Under the pieces are notes generated by a model. That model was not told the origin of the DNA. It made no database searches and saw nothing but the letters and a program-made list of their open reading frames with translations. The position numbers and the translations under genes are program-made. From Multifurca ochricompacta (taxonomy: Eukaryota > Basidiomycota > Agaricomycetes > Russulales > Russulaceae), in NCBI GenBank assembly GCA_022496185.1, contig WTXG01000020.1, positions 186,001-250,000 on the forward strand: 64,000 bases of DNA, given 5' to 3'. This document shows positions 1-10,350 of the stretch, in pieces. Position 1 is the first letter of the stretch. Every line of letters begins with the position of its first letter.

Positions 1-390
1 CAGCGGACGGAAATTCGGATCGTGCAGGAGTCCTACTTTGAACTGCCATCCCGTATGTCAACCAGGCGGTTGAGCCGGGCGACGGAGAGCCCGGTCTGGA
101 AGTGCGTTCTATAATTCTTGGTCTTATTGGGGGTCCGAGTTTTGGTGGTGGTGGATGGAGATGCGAAGGTGAGCAGGGAGAGGGGGGGGGTCATACCATT
201 CCTTTTTTCCTATGAATATCAAATATTTTTGGGGGGCCAGAAACATTTCGTAAAACATAATATATTATAGGAAAAACTGAAAGCGAGATGTGATAGAATA
301 TATGTATGTAGATGCTCGTTAAAAGTCGTGAATGTTTCGTTGTCCCTGTCATCATCAACGGGGGCGGCGGGTTCCTTACTTTATTTTATT
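1..390. other. left-edge non-coding sequence
   Basis: No gene is supported here. It lies downstream of the stop codon of the lectin-domain gene on the minus strand and should hold that gene's 3' UTR. There is a G-rich run near 183-190 and an AT-rich stretch near 215-300, the latter typical of fungal 3' flanks. Confidence 0.5.
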
Positions 391-2607
391 TTATGCATTG
401 CTTGTCACAATATGTGTTACGGTTCTTGTCGTCGTAGTCGTCACGCTTGTCGTCGTTATCAATGTCGTCATTCCGCCCTGGTGGACGGTCTCAGTCGTCG
501 AGATGGGTGGGTTCTTTACAACCTGTTCGCGGCGCGGCGCGCGCAGACGCCAGTAAGTGCTCATATTGTGGGCGTCTCTTGTCAGGAAAAGCTGTGTGTT
601 GTGGCTTATCAGAAAAATCACAGTGTGTTGTAGGAAAATCGGAAGCGTACCTGCGCCCCTGCGTAGCCTCCACCAAATCCCAAGGCCATCTCTGAGTGCG
701 GCAGCCGGATGCTAACGGATGAAGGTGAGCGTTCGTTCGCACAAACGCTAATTACTATAGTGTGTACGTACCGCGCGTACACATCATTATCACCCCCTTC
801 GTCGTCCTCTGAACTACCGTTGTCCATGACCTCCATTTCCCAGCACGTCGGGAAATGCCCTGTCACGACCTCCACGCTCCCGTCTTGATGGAGTCCCATC
901 ATGTCCTCAAGGGTGAGGAAGAGTCCATTGCTCGCGCTTTTGATGGTGAAACCAGCACCGCAAGGCTGGAACTCCCACTACGAGATGAAATGCAAGAAAA
1001 CAAGGCACAGGGCCGGTCAGATTCCTGCAATACGGGGGGGGAAGTCAGCAACGCCTCACCTGCTGGTTCTCCCATCCATGCGGCCCAAAAGCAATTAGCG
1101 ACCGGTTATCCGCACCAGACAGATCGAGCGATAACCCCCAACGGATATCTGTTGCGTTGTAGAGGCCCTGCTCAAACTTGCGCATCGTCTTTTGTACCGG
1201 CACGGGAGCAGACCGGCGTGCCGCAATCCTGGCCGCGCGCTCCGCACGGAGATCTCGCTGTGGCTCCACTGCCGCCGGCGCCGGGAGCAATAGCCGGGAG
1301 AATGGGGGGGAATGCTCCTCCCCGTGGTCTTCTTCGTCTTGTGAGCGCATGTATGCGGGCTGCGCCTCCACGCCTCCCCAGTGCACGTGCTTGCCAGGGG
1401 CACGGGAGGAGGCTTGAGTCGTGCGGTCTTCGTCATCTTGTGTTCCGTATCCTTGGTCCTCAGGGTCGCTAGTCAGCGGGAATGGGACAGGCGATGCCGC
1501 TCGGGGATCTTCGGTGAAGTCAGGATGCGGGGTTTGTGGGCGCGGGAACTCGATGGATGAAGAGAGATGCTCAGACTGCGTTTCGGAGGTTTCTTCGAGC
1601 TGGCCGGAAGGGCGATCGGAGGGAATGACGGGTTCCTGGTCAAGTGGGCGCTCCTCAGTGACTACGGGAAGAGCTTCCTGGGAAATTGGGGCCGTGTCTT
1701 GGGAACCATCGTCTTCTTCGTCAACTTTTGTAATTTCCTTCGCAGGCTCTTCACTGGAGCCTTGTGATTCTTCCGGACTGGCGACCAGGCCCTCGTGCAC
1801 GATGGAGAGTTCGATTGCTGCCCCCGGCTCCTCCCGTAGGACGGCGACGACCTCCTCGACCTCCTCAACCTCCTCGGCCTCCTGCGTATCAATCTTCTCG
1901 GTAATCTTCTCGGTTATCTTCTCGAGGAGTCGCTCAATCTCCGGCTCCTCCATTATCTGCTCTGGCTCTTCTGTCACCTGCTCCGGCTCTTCTACTAGGG
2001 TTTCCGTTGTCGGCTCCGAAGAATGAAAAATGGCGGAGACTTCGCTCTCGCTACCACCGCGCTCCAGGCCCGGAGGGAAGCGCAGCTCGTCCAAGGGGCC
2101 GGGCTCTGCGTCTTCGTATATCGTCATTTTGCGTTCGTGGAGTGCACGGGCCTCTTCTTCCTCCAGCGCGCGCTGCTCACGGCGCCGCTCCATGGCCTCC
2201 TTCGCAAACTCTTCTGCACGATCTCGAAGAGCGCCGATAGCACGTTCCATAGCCAATCGAGCAGCAGCCCAGTCTGTGCGAAGAGAGGGTTGCTCTTCAG
2301 CTTGGCTATCAAGCTCACCAGGCATGGCCTCCCCAACGTCTTGTTCTGGGAGTAGCTCCCGTTGAGCAGGGACCACTGGCTTCGCCGTGGGCGACTTAAC
2401 CTCGACGTCTAGTGCCTTTGCAGGCGGGATAGGGGAGGGAAGAGAAGTTGCTGGTGCGGGTTGGGCCATGGATGTAAGTGATTGTCCGCGCATAAGTGCA
2501 AGTGCTTCGCGCGGGGGCGGAGAATGAACTCGTGGGGGCATACGCGGCGCGGCGGGGGGCGATGGTGGGGGTGTCGAGCTTCGGGAGGAACTTGGTGCGT
2601 TTCCCAT
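391..2607 (-). CDS. acidic, putatively N-myristoylated protein with C-terminal ricin-B-type (beta-trefoil) lectin domain
   Basis: Four-exon model of about 671 aa: exons 2607-1060, 977-772, 711-651 and 591-391, with GT-AG introns of 82, 60 and 59 nt whose phases agree. The protein starts MGNAPSSSRS; glycine at position 2 followed by serines is a classic N-myristoylation context (inference). Residues 20-110 are Pro/Ser-rich. The middle is strongly acidic with Glu-rich stretches and probable coiled coil, including the tandem EKITEKITEKI. From about residue 485 the pattern of fungal ricin-B folds appears: LSLDLSGADNRSLI, then ENQQ|WEF joined exactly across intron 1 (the QxW motif), a second repeat around GLFLTL and a third ending in STYWRLRAP. 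The last 45 residues are Thr-rich. Such domains usually bind sugars, but here the protein looks cytosolic or membrane-anchored, with no signal peptide. The ligand is unknown. I am confident in the domain and less so about myristoylation. Confidence 0.8.
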
Positions 2608-5409
2608 TCTTTGTCTTGCTTATAGTGTACTTGTGGTAAATCTAGAGGTGGTGGTGGTAACAAAGAGATGGGGGAATTAGGGTGTTGGCGGCAAGGTGCA
2701 GTGATGCTTTTGTGCTTGGTTAACCCGCGCATTGTGCGTGCACCTCCTGGCTGCGAGCCATCCGCTTGTTCCGTGAGGGGGCTGCCGGGTGGAGGCAGCA
2801 TGTCCGTTCATGTTGTGAGTCGAAGCTTGTGATTTGTGATAATAGGGCAGTAAACGGAGCCCGACATTTCAGCACGAGGTAGTTGCATGTCACATTCTTC
2901 GCGGCTCAGGGCTGCCTGATGCGCATGTTCAGGTGTCCCCAGATAATGCCTTTTGATGGCCAAAGCAGTGCATAGCGCCGAATACACGTTGACGCGCAAG
3001 GGGGGTACACCCAAGTATGCGGTGCTAGCGGCAAAAGCCTACAAGCGAGACGAGGTTGGGTTGAGAGTTAGGATGGCAACACTACTCACCCCTTTAACCT
3101 CAACCATGCTATCCTTTTGGTTGCTGGTATCATACGTCAGGTCAGGTCAGGTCAGGTCAGGTCAGGTCAGATCAAAATCAGCTTTCAGCCTTCTTCGTTA
3201 AGCTCGCACCCCGCACGCTGCACGCGCCCATAAAAACACACGCTACACGCTCCTTGTTCACGTGACCTCGGAGAACAACGCACACTGAGGCCGTAGCGCA
3301 CGGTAGATGATATTTGTTTCTAAAAGCATCGGCACTTGGCACAGTTCTGGGTCCATACCCCAAATCCTACAGCACCTCACGACGTCGTCACAACCAATAT
3401 GGCTCTTCCCGTCAGTCGCGAGGTATGGATCCATCATAGAACAAGTGCAATCTCTCTGGTCCACACAAACGTACCACTTTGAGGTATTCTTAGCGTTCAA
3501 CCGTGTTGGAAGAAAAGTGATGAACGCCGAGGCTTGCTTACCAGATCTCAGGCTTGGTGCCTTGAGGTTGCCTCAACCCTCTGATTTAAGCTTGGCGTTC
3601 GAGCTGGATGACGTAGTGGACCCCACAGCAGGTCTTATCACCGGCAGGGATCAATATTGACCACACCTGCCTTCACTGCGTTTTCCACACAAATCATGCG
3701 ATGTGTGTGAATTGATTGATATGGCTACGGGAATGGTGGTGGGCTCTACACCATTATCATTTCTACTAAAGTGAAGTCACAAATCAAGCTAGCCAGCTAC
3801 ATACACCAGAGCTTCGACTCGACATTGGATGACTGTATTGTACGACGAAAGCTGATCGCGGATGTGTCCCTTGGAAATTTGCCAATCGATAGGGGATAGG
3901 ATAAGGTAAATGAAAGCTCATAAATTAAATTTCACATAATACTCATGGGCCGTGGGTTGAATGTTGAACAGAGCATTCCTCGTTCTCGGCTAGATAAGGC
4001 GCCGGGTATGGTGGTGGGCGCGCGAACGAATGCACATGTCCTGTCCTGTCCCGTCCTGTACCGCCACACCTAGGGAGGGCTCTCAGGCCATCAGATCAGC
4101 AGCCTCAAGTTACTAGATCGGCAATCTGAGGAACGCGAGCCCTTCTGGAAGACGTATTGATCCCAAGTGACCTCACCACTATCTTCGTGACCTTCGTGAC
4201 AACGCTTCTGGACGAAGCGAGCGGGGGGCAACTAAGACACCAAAAACGGTCGTGAAAACGATTGGTGGGTACACCATCACATAGCCTGATGGTCTATCTG
4301 TCATGAGGAAAGCTACTGCGGACAACCAAACTTCCCTTCGATTTGTTGGGTAATGGGCAAAAAGGAAGGTCCTCAGGCGGTCATGGGGGCCCAATAACAT
4401 CACAACCGGCGCGTTTGCGCCCTAGGCTATGACTGCTTCTTCACCCGTTTCTGCTCGCTCGTCCCTTCATACCGTTCCAAGTGCATGCGCGTGAAGTGAG
4501 CCCAAATCGAAGGTGGCACTGAACGACCCGATACGAACCCGACCCGACCCGACCTGACCCGACCCATAATACATCCACCCATCAGCCTGGAAGAACTTGA
4601 AACAGTTGATCCACGTGGATCTCGAGGCGTCTATACGGAGATAATCATGATTGCGGATGAAGGTCAGAACGGCTGAACCTGATGAATAGCCAACCGCTGG
4701 GGAAAAAAGAGTCAGCCAATGTTTCATGACCCCTTTAAATAAATTCTGGTTAAGTGTTCAGGTACCAAAGACTCAGCTCAAAGCTGTAAATTGTGTTCGG
4801 CCCCACTGGCGTGTCTAGGTCTTTACATCAAGTCATCGAAAGTGCTACGTCTCGACGTGGAAGAAGAGGTATTTGAACGGCCTCGACCATAGGCAACACA
4901 GAAGTGAGATTTCTGTGCGTCGTCTGGAATCGCGTCAACCAACTCAATGTCCGAAGAGGGTTAAAAGCAAATGATAAAGCACACACCTCGACTCCCTTTG
5001 GTTTGCCAGTTGTCCCAGAGGAATAACTGGGGTATTGCAGCGGTTATGGTTAAAAGCAAACCTTCTGAAAAGTCTACCTCAGTCCATGACGTCGTCGTGC
5101 AGGCTCGCTCATCAGAGACAATATCTCCAATAGGCAACATACATGGTAACTCTAATTCCGTACCTAACCGATCTCGTCTCTCCCTCAATCTGTCGAGAAG
5201 CTTAATTGAGCGAATGCTCAGGGTCCTTGTTTCCTCTTCGTTGAACCGTTGGCCACTCAGTCTGTCGGCCGCCGCAACGCACCCCATCAGCTTCAAGGCG
5301 AGGATAATGAGATGAATATTCTATAAAACTACATGGGCGACTGCTATTCATCCTCATACTAGGCCTCGGTTCTTCCACGCAGCCAACGTCCTTCCTTTGA
5401 TCCACCCTC
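2608..5409. other. gene-poor intergenic region
   Basis: No gene is supported. Short open frames exist on both strands but none shows a recognisable domain, convincing codon pattern or intron structure. The best is a minus-strand frame at 4961-5296 with a charged helical stretch (SIKLLDRLRERRDRL), which may be a relic exon. The region holds a (GTCAG)n microsatellite at 3136-3170 and a degenerate relative (GACCC repeats) near 4525-4565. Promoter elements of the lectin-domain gene should lie in the first few hundred bases. Confidence 0.4.
3136..3170. repeat. (GTCAG)7 microsatellite
   Basis: Seven perfect tandem copies of the pentamer GTCAG lie in intergenic sequence, followed by a degenerate copy. 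A related, less regular run in reverse-complement sense (GACCC/GACCT) occurs near 4525-4565. Confidence 0.95.
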
Positions 5410-6256
5410 ATGCTCGTCCTGTCGTTCCTTTCGTCTCTTCTAGCCACTCAGGCGTTTTACGCCCCATCACACAACAAACATAGTTGCCAGGTTCCTGCCT
5501 CAGCTCTTCAATTGCCCCAGAACCAGTCGCAACTCATTTATCCTAGTCTATGTCGCGTTGGGCGTCGGAGTGCAAAACTATACCTGTTCTACCTCTGGCA
5601 ACTAACTATACGTGTGTTATACTGGAATGTAGCCCGTTCGCCACTGACAAGGGGTTTTGAGCAGTTCTATCGGTGCCGTTGCAGAATTGTTCGACATTTC
5701 TTGCCTCTATAAAAGTTCAGAGTTCTCGAAAATTCAGGATGACGCCTTCAAGATCTTGTCACAATCCCCCAACAACAATCCATCAGAATCGACACTGATC
5801 TCTCGGCTCCATCACAATTGGGGCCTTGACGTTCTCGGCCAGCACTACTTCATCGTCAATCCTGCCGGTGGTCTGAGTCCTAAATTTGACTTTACGTCTA
5901 GTGGATCAACTGCAGGCAACTCCAACGCTTTCGTTGTTACCGCCAAAGTTGGAGACATTCCGGCCCTCACTGGTCACCAGGATGTTGACTGGCTGCGGCC
6001 GAATGGCGTGTCGGGAAAATTGGCAAGCCAAGTCTTCCGCGTATTCACAAAAGCTGGAGAACCGCCCGCCTCGGTGCGCTCTTCTCGACTTGCTGAGCTG
6101 TGTCTCATTGACGTGAATTCGTTTCCAGTGCTCCCCTGGGTCTCCCCCGATCTCTGTCAAGTACACTGCGCAATATTGTACGTGCACGCCCTCACTGACT
6201 GGACAATTGCCGCCGTTAATGGGAAACATCCAGGGTTCTACGGTAGTTCACTCTAA
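5410..6256 (+). pseudogene. DUF3455 secreted protein gene, frameshifted in exon 1
   Basis: The product begins MLVLSFLSSLLATQAFYAP, a signal peptide, then follows the DUF3455 pattern (fungal extracellular proteins sometimes annotated malate-dehydrogenase-like): LPQNQSQLIYPS, then VALGVGVQNYTCSTSGN in another frame, then GAVAELFDISCLY, LGQHYFIVNP, FDFTSSGSTAG, VGDIPA, QDVDWL, GVSGKLASQVFRV, PPAS|CSPGSPPISVKYTAQY|WFYG. Exons 2-4 (5665-6073, 6129-6177, 6234-6256) join cleanly through introns of 55 and 56 nt. Exon 1 is damaged: a frame change near 5552, where a few residues also seem missing, and a second near 5600 that fits a 4-nt duplication (AACTAACT). The intact 3' half suggests recent inactivation or sequence error. 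Family function is unknown. Confidence 0.78.
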
Positions 6257-7257
6257 ATGTTGCTTGAGAGTCACCCACATCCGCACCCTGAAAATCTCAT
6301 CTTCGTTAACCTCTTGCTAGCTTTGTGCCTCTCCCAACAATGAACTCTTGGAAGGGGCTAGTCCTGTAAAATAACAACCTGGCAGAGCTTAGCTGTTTGT
6401 GAGTCCCTCGTGTCAGGGATCGCATGGCTAAGGAGTGATGGACACAATGAGTGAACTTGGGTACGAGACTAGCGAGGAGCTGAAGGAGATATCCACATCA
6501 CATCTGGATCGGCGGCGTGTCCTCGATTTTCGCACGCCATATTTCATTGTTTTTGCCTTTCTTTCAATGTTGCTCGAGCAATTCCGTCCACTTTGCACGG
6601 TGCAAGTATCGCATCCACTATAAATGGAGTTGGGGATGATTCAGTCAAGCTGCGCGTGCTAGAGATTGCCCACTGCCTGAAACAGTGGATGAGGATCCCA
6701 AAAGTTTGGGCTGACATCGCCTCCCGAACTGGTAGACAGCTAAGAAGTCCGCCGTCGTGGGGTAGAATTTTCACTGCGCCGGGGTCACTCTTAGGACAAC
6801 CACTCCAAACGCCCTGTTCGATAAATCGATAATACCCACAACTGCTAACCACGTCTCTCTGCTTCCGGCCTTTGTCCTATGGTTGATCGCCCCAGAATTA
6901 CGGACATTTGGGGTGCTATGACCCCGTCACAATGACACGATGATAATGCTGGTGCTGGGGAGTAATGAGGACGACGTTATTGTGATTTATGACACCGGTT
7001 CACGGCGTAAAGACGGGCGGCGTTGGTGTTTGGCGATGGCAGTGCTTATCGCCAAAGATGTTGATGCTTACCCTTTCTTCCTACTGGTGCGTGCAGCGAG
7101 CCGGCCTAGGGGTTTCCCTACGCATAAACATCCTATTCCATCCGCCGATAACTGATAATGACAGTATTCCCTAAAACTAGATTCGATATTCTCTCTAGAG
7201 TTAGACCTCCTTCACGGTTTACTTTCTTCTTGCGTTATTCCCACATGCGCGCATCGG
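6257..7257. other. intergenic region
   Basis: No gene is recognised. Open frames are short, overlap on both strands and show no motif. This is the shared downstream flank of two convergent genes, so 3' UTRs of both are expected here. Confidence 0.4.
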
Positions 7258-8199
7258 TCAAAAGTCTACAGGGGTGTTGATGAGAAAACGCTGACACAAC
7301 AGTCACAAGGACTTACTGCCTCCACCGAACTTTGAGAGACCTTCACGTATTCCGCCACTAATCTTATTTGCCGTGCTGTCGTCCTGCAGTCACATCGCCA
7401 CAACCTTAACACGGTATACTGACGTCTATGTGCGCTTTCTACACGCACCAGATTATACCCAGCCCTCGTTGCTATAGACTTAATACCCTCGCTGATCATG
7501 GATGAGTCATGGTTCGACGACCCGTAGCTGTCGTTTTTGTTCGACGATCCATAACTGTCGTTGTTGTTCGACGATCCGTATGTGTTCGACGACTTGTTAT
7601 TGCCCGACGACCCGTAGCTGTCGTTATTGTTCGACGACCCATAGCTGTCGTTATTATTCGACGACCCGTATGTGTCCGACGACTTGTTATTGCCCGACGA
7701 CCCGTAGCTGTCGTTATTGTTCGACGACCCATAGCTGTCGTTATTATTCGACGACCCGTATGTGTCCGACGACTTGTTATTGCCCGACGACCCGTAGCTG
7801 TCGTTATTATTCGACGACCCATAGCTGTCGTTATTGTTCGACGACCCGTATGTGTTCGACGACTTGTTATTGCCCGACGACCCGTAGCTGTCGTTATTGT
7901 TCGACGACCCGTAGCTGTCGTTATTGTTCGACGACCCGTAGCTGTCGCCAGTGCTTCGATTACCTGATCCGTATGAGTCCTGGTTCGACGACCCGTAGCT
8001 GTCATCAGCATTAGACGACGACCTGCCGCCACTGTTGGTAAGCATTGGCAGTGCCAGAACCATAGTCCTTTTGCCCGTATCTGTACCTGTTTGAAGGTCT
8101 TGAATCATCACTGTTGCGTCGTTGTTGTTAGATATGGAGTTCTGCATGCGTGCTAGACTTTTCTTACTCGTTGAAACCACCATAATTGTTGGATGCCAT
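7258..8199 (-). CDS. DDR48-like Ser/Asn/Asp/Tyr/Gly repeat protein
   Basis: Five-exon model of about 237 aa: exons 8199-8168, 8110-8087, 8031-7449, 7383-7317 and 7265-7258, with introns of 57, 55, 65 and 51 nt in agreeing phases. It starts MASNNYGGFNDDDSRPSNS and then consists largely of DSYGSSNNN units. These match the repeat style of yeast DDR48, a heat- and DNA-damage-induced stress protein, and of hydrophilin-like proteins. Four 30-residue higher-order units are nearly identical in DNA (90 bp each). The C-terminus is different: an amphipathic segment (MISEGIKSIATRAGYNL) and a Gly-rich tail (GLSKFGGG). No signal peptide or membrane segment is seen, so it is probably a disordered cytosolic protein. 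Similarity to DDR48 could be convergence of low-complexity sequence. The last two-residue exon is uncertain; reading through its intron would add three other residues before a stop. Confidence 0.75.
7574..7933 (-). repeat. four 90-bp coding tandem repeats
   Basis: Four almost identical 90-bp units lie inside the DDR48-like gene, each encoding TYGSS followed by two NNNDSYGSS copies and a GNNKSS block. Their sequence identity points to recent expansion or gene conversion, so copy number may differ between strains. Confidence 0.9.
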
Positions 8200-10350
8200 T
8201 GTGGGAAGAAATATTGGGGTGTCGGAAGTGCAAGAACATCGGGATGATATATACTGTCCGGAGGCATTCTGAGAAGCTGTCCCTAAGTGTGATGGGATCC
8301 AGCCCAGGCTATAAATGTTGCCTCATGGGTACTGGCGTAATGCAGCCGGCTTCCATTTTGTTCGCTAGGCCATGGCATGGCGGGCAATAGATAACGTGCT
8401 AGAGTGACGCGGCTTCCCTGTTGAGTGACGTTGACAGGTGGATGGAACTGTGAACTGGTGTATATTATACTGCGCACGGGGTATAATTCATGGAGTCTTA
8501 ACAAACAGGGAATTGAGGGACTGAATGAACGCAATGACTGAGCATTTCGCAAGTCGGGATCCTCATAGGCTAGCAAAGGTCTGAGGTTTAAAGTCAATCA
8601 TAAATCGCTCAGCTGTCAGCTATCATGTCTTTGGGGAACAGAAGAGATTGAAGATTGAGTAATTGTCACAGGACGACCATCAGGTGAGATGCTAGTACTT
8701 TTCAAGGGGTTGGGCACTTGTTCCTTGCGCGCCAACGTCAATGTTTTCATTCCACCCTGCTGTCATTCACCACGTTAGACCGAATAATGCGTGGGCTTAC
8801 TCGCTTCAGTCGTGCAGTGAGGCATAGATGTTCAACCTATTCAGTCCTGTATATTAATCGACTAGGCACACACCTTTCTCGTCCTCAGAATCCAGTCTAG
8901 AAGGTTGTATTGGATTCACACAGGTGGCTTGCGACACCTGATGCATCGCGATTGATGAGATTGAAGATGTAATTTGAGATATAAGAAGTAGGGGGTTAAC
9001 CCATCGATCACTAAAGAGATTCATGGTCACCTCTCATCATGCGCGAATGTCACGCCTTGGGCCCACTCTTGGGTTGCTAGATGCTGATGCTAAACCAACT
9101 CTCCTCTCCTTGGGAACCTGACCAAGTGCCAAGGGCCTGGGTCAGGGTGGGTCGTTCGACCAATAGCCCGTTTCCACGCGCGGCGTTGAGCCGATGTTGT
9201 ATGGCCCCGGACTGCTGGTCCCTGACTGCTGGACCCTAAGATTAGTCCTGGTGGAATCCAGTGAGCGGGAACACGGATGTGGTGACTTTGGGACGCTACT
9301 AGGCTGTGATGGATTGTGTGGCGAGCGAATCCAACAACTTCATCATCTTAAAAACCATTCAACGACTCACTGCAGGTAAATTTTTTATTGTCAAAATAAT
9401 CAAGTCTCAGTTGGCTCTGACTCACTGGCTGAGATAGACTGTGAATTCATGTCAAGATGATGCTCGGCTTGTACTCTATGCTCAATGTGTAACGTATGAG
9501 TTGCTTGCTTACAACTTAAAAGTTAGTTCTTCCACGGAAGCAACCAGCTCAGTCACAATGACAAGTTTCTTGGAAATCATCTCATTCCCACCCCTTCTAC
9601 GAATGGAGAAATGTGACTTCACGAAATTTCTGGGATGATTGGTGACATTTGATGGGAAGACCTGATCGGGGCTAGGCTATAGGTGAACTTGCGATCTGGA
9701 GAGCCCCGATATTGAGGGCTAGGCCAACTGAGTGAGCAAGGCATCTGCGACAAGTTCAAATATAGCATCGACCTCGGTGAGGTATTCATCCGTATTTTCA
9801 TCGCGAACATATCCCGCTGGCACATCCAAAATGAATGACGGCGCATACACTGGAAATCCAGGGTGTGGAGGAATTGGTGTGTCAAGAGCGAGGGGTGCAC
9901 CACACTGTTGTTGGCTTACTGGTGACATGCAAGGTCCTTCTATTTGATTTGAGCGAACGAGGCTGCGAGATACCTTGAGCCACGAGTCAAACAAGTTAAA
10001 TGTCCATTAAAGGGATATTTGCAAAGAGCGTCAGTCTCAGTAGGATGATATAAGACATGAGTCTAGAGCCAATTGGGGCCAACGTCAAGGCTGGGATTTA
10101 TATGTATTAAAAAAACAGCTCTACAATCATTCAAAGCCTCGATACAAGGGTACCTGCAGGTCAGCGTCAAGAGATTTAAAGGTCGATTTGCCCTGAAGCC
10201 TCCGATGTACTAGAAAGGGCCGGGGCTGGGAAGTATTTCGATTGAAGAGGCCTCCTTGAAGCCGATCGCACCAGAGCAAGCCACTCCTCACATTCCTTGG
10301 TCTTTTTCTACGGCGCATCAGATGGGATAAAACCACGGAATTGGAGCTTA
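8200..10350. other. intergenic region with unassigned open frames
   Basis: No gene is supported with confidence. A minus-strand frame at 9719-9994 contains a protein-like stretch (PSFILDVPAGYVRDENTDEY) that could be a relic exon, but it has no neighbouring exons I can join. The first few hundred bases should hold the promoter of the DDR48-like gene; TATAAA is seen at 8310-8315. Confidence 0.35.

Noticed and set aside
1421..2026. 201-codon plus-strand Ser-rich frame
   Set aside because: It is the antisense shadow of the Glu-rich region of the lectin-domain gene.
2409..2801. 130-codon minus-strand Pro/His-rich frame overlapping the lectin gene start
   Set aside because: It is another frame of the Pro/Ser-rich N-terminus and leader, without a domain or splice support.
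3136..3170. direct repeats that could suggest a CRISPR-like array
   Set aside because: The repeats are 5 bp and contiguous with no spacers; the genome is eukaryotic.
7502..8014. long plus-strand frames of RRPVAVVIV or TTRSCRYCS repeats
   Set aside because: They are antisense readings of the DDR48-like 90-bp repeats, whose minus-strand frame has exons, a sensible start and a known repeat type.
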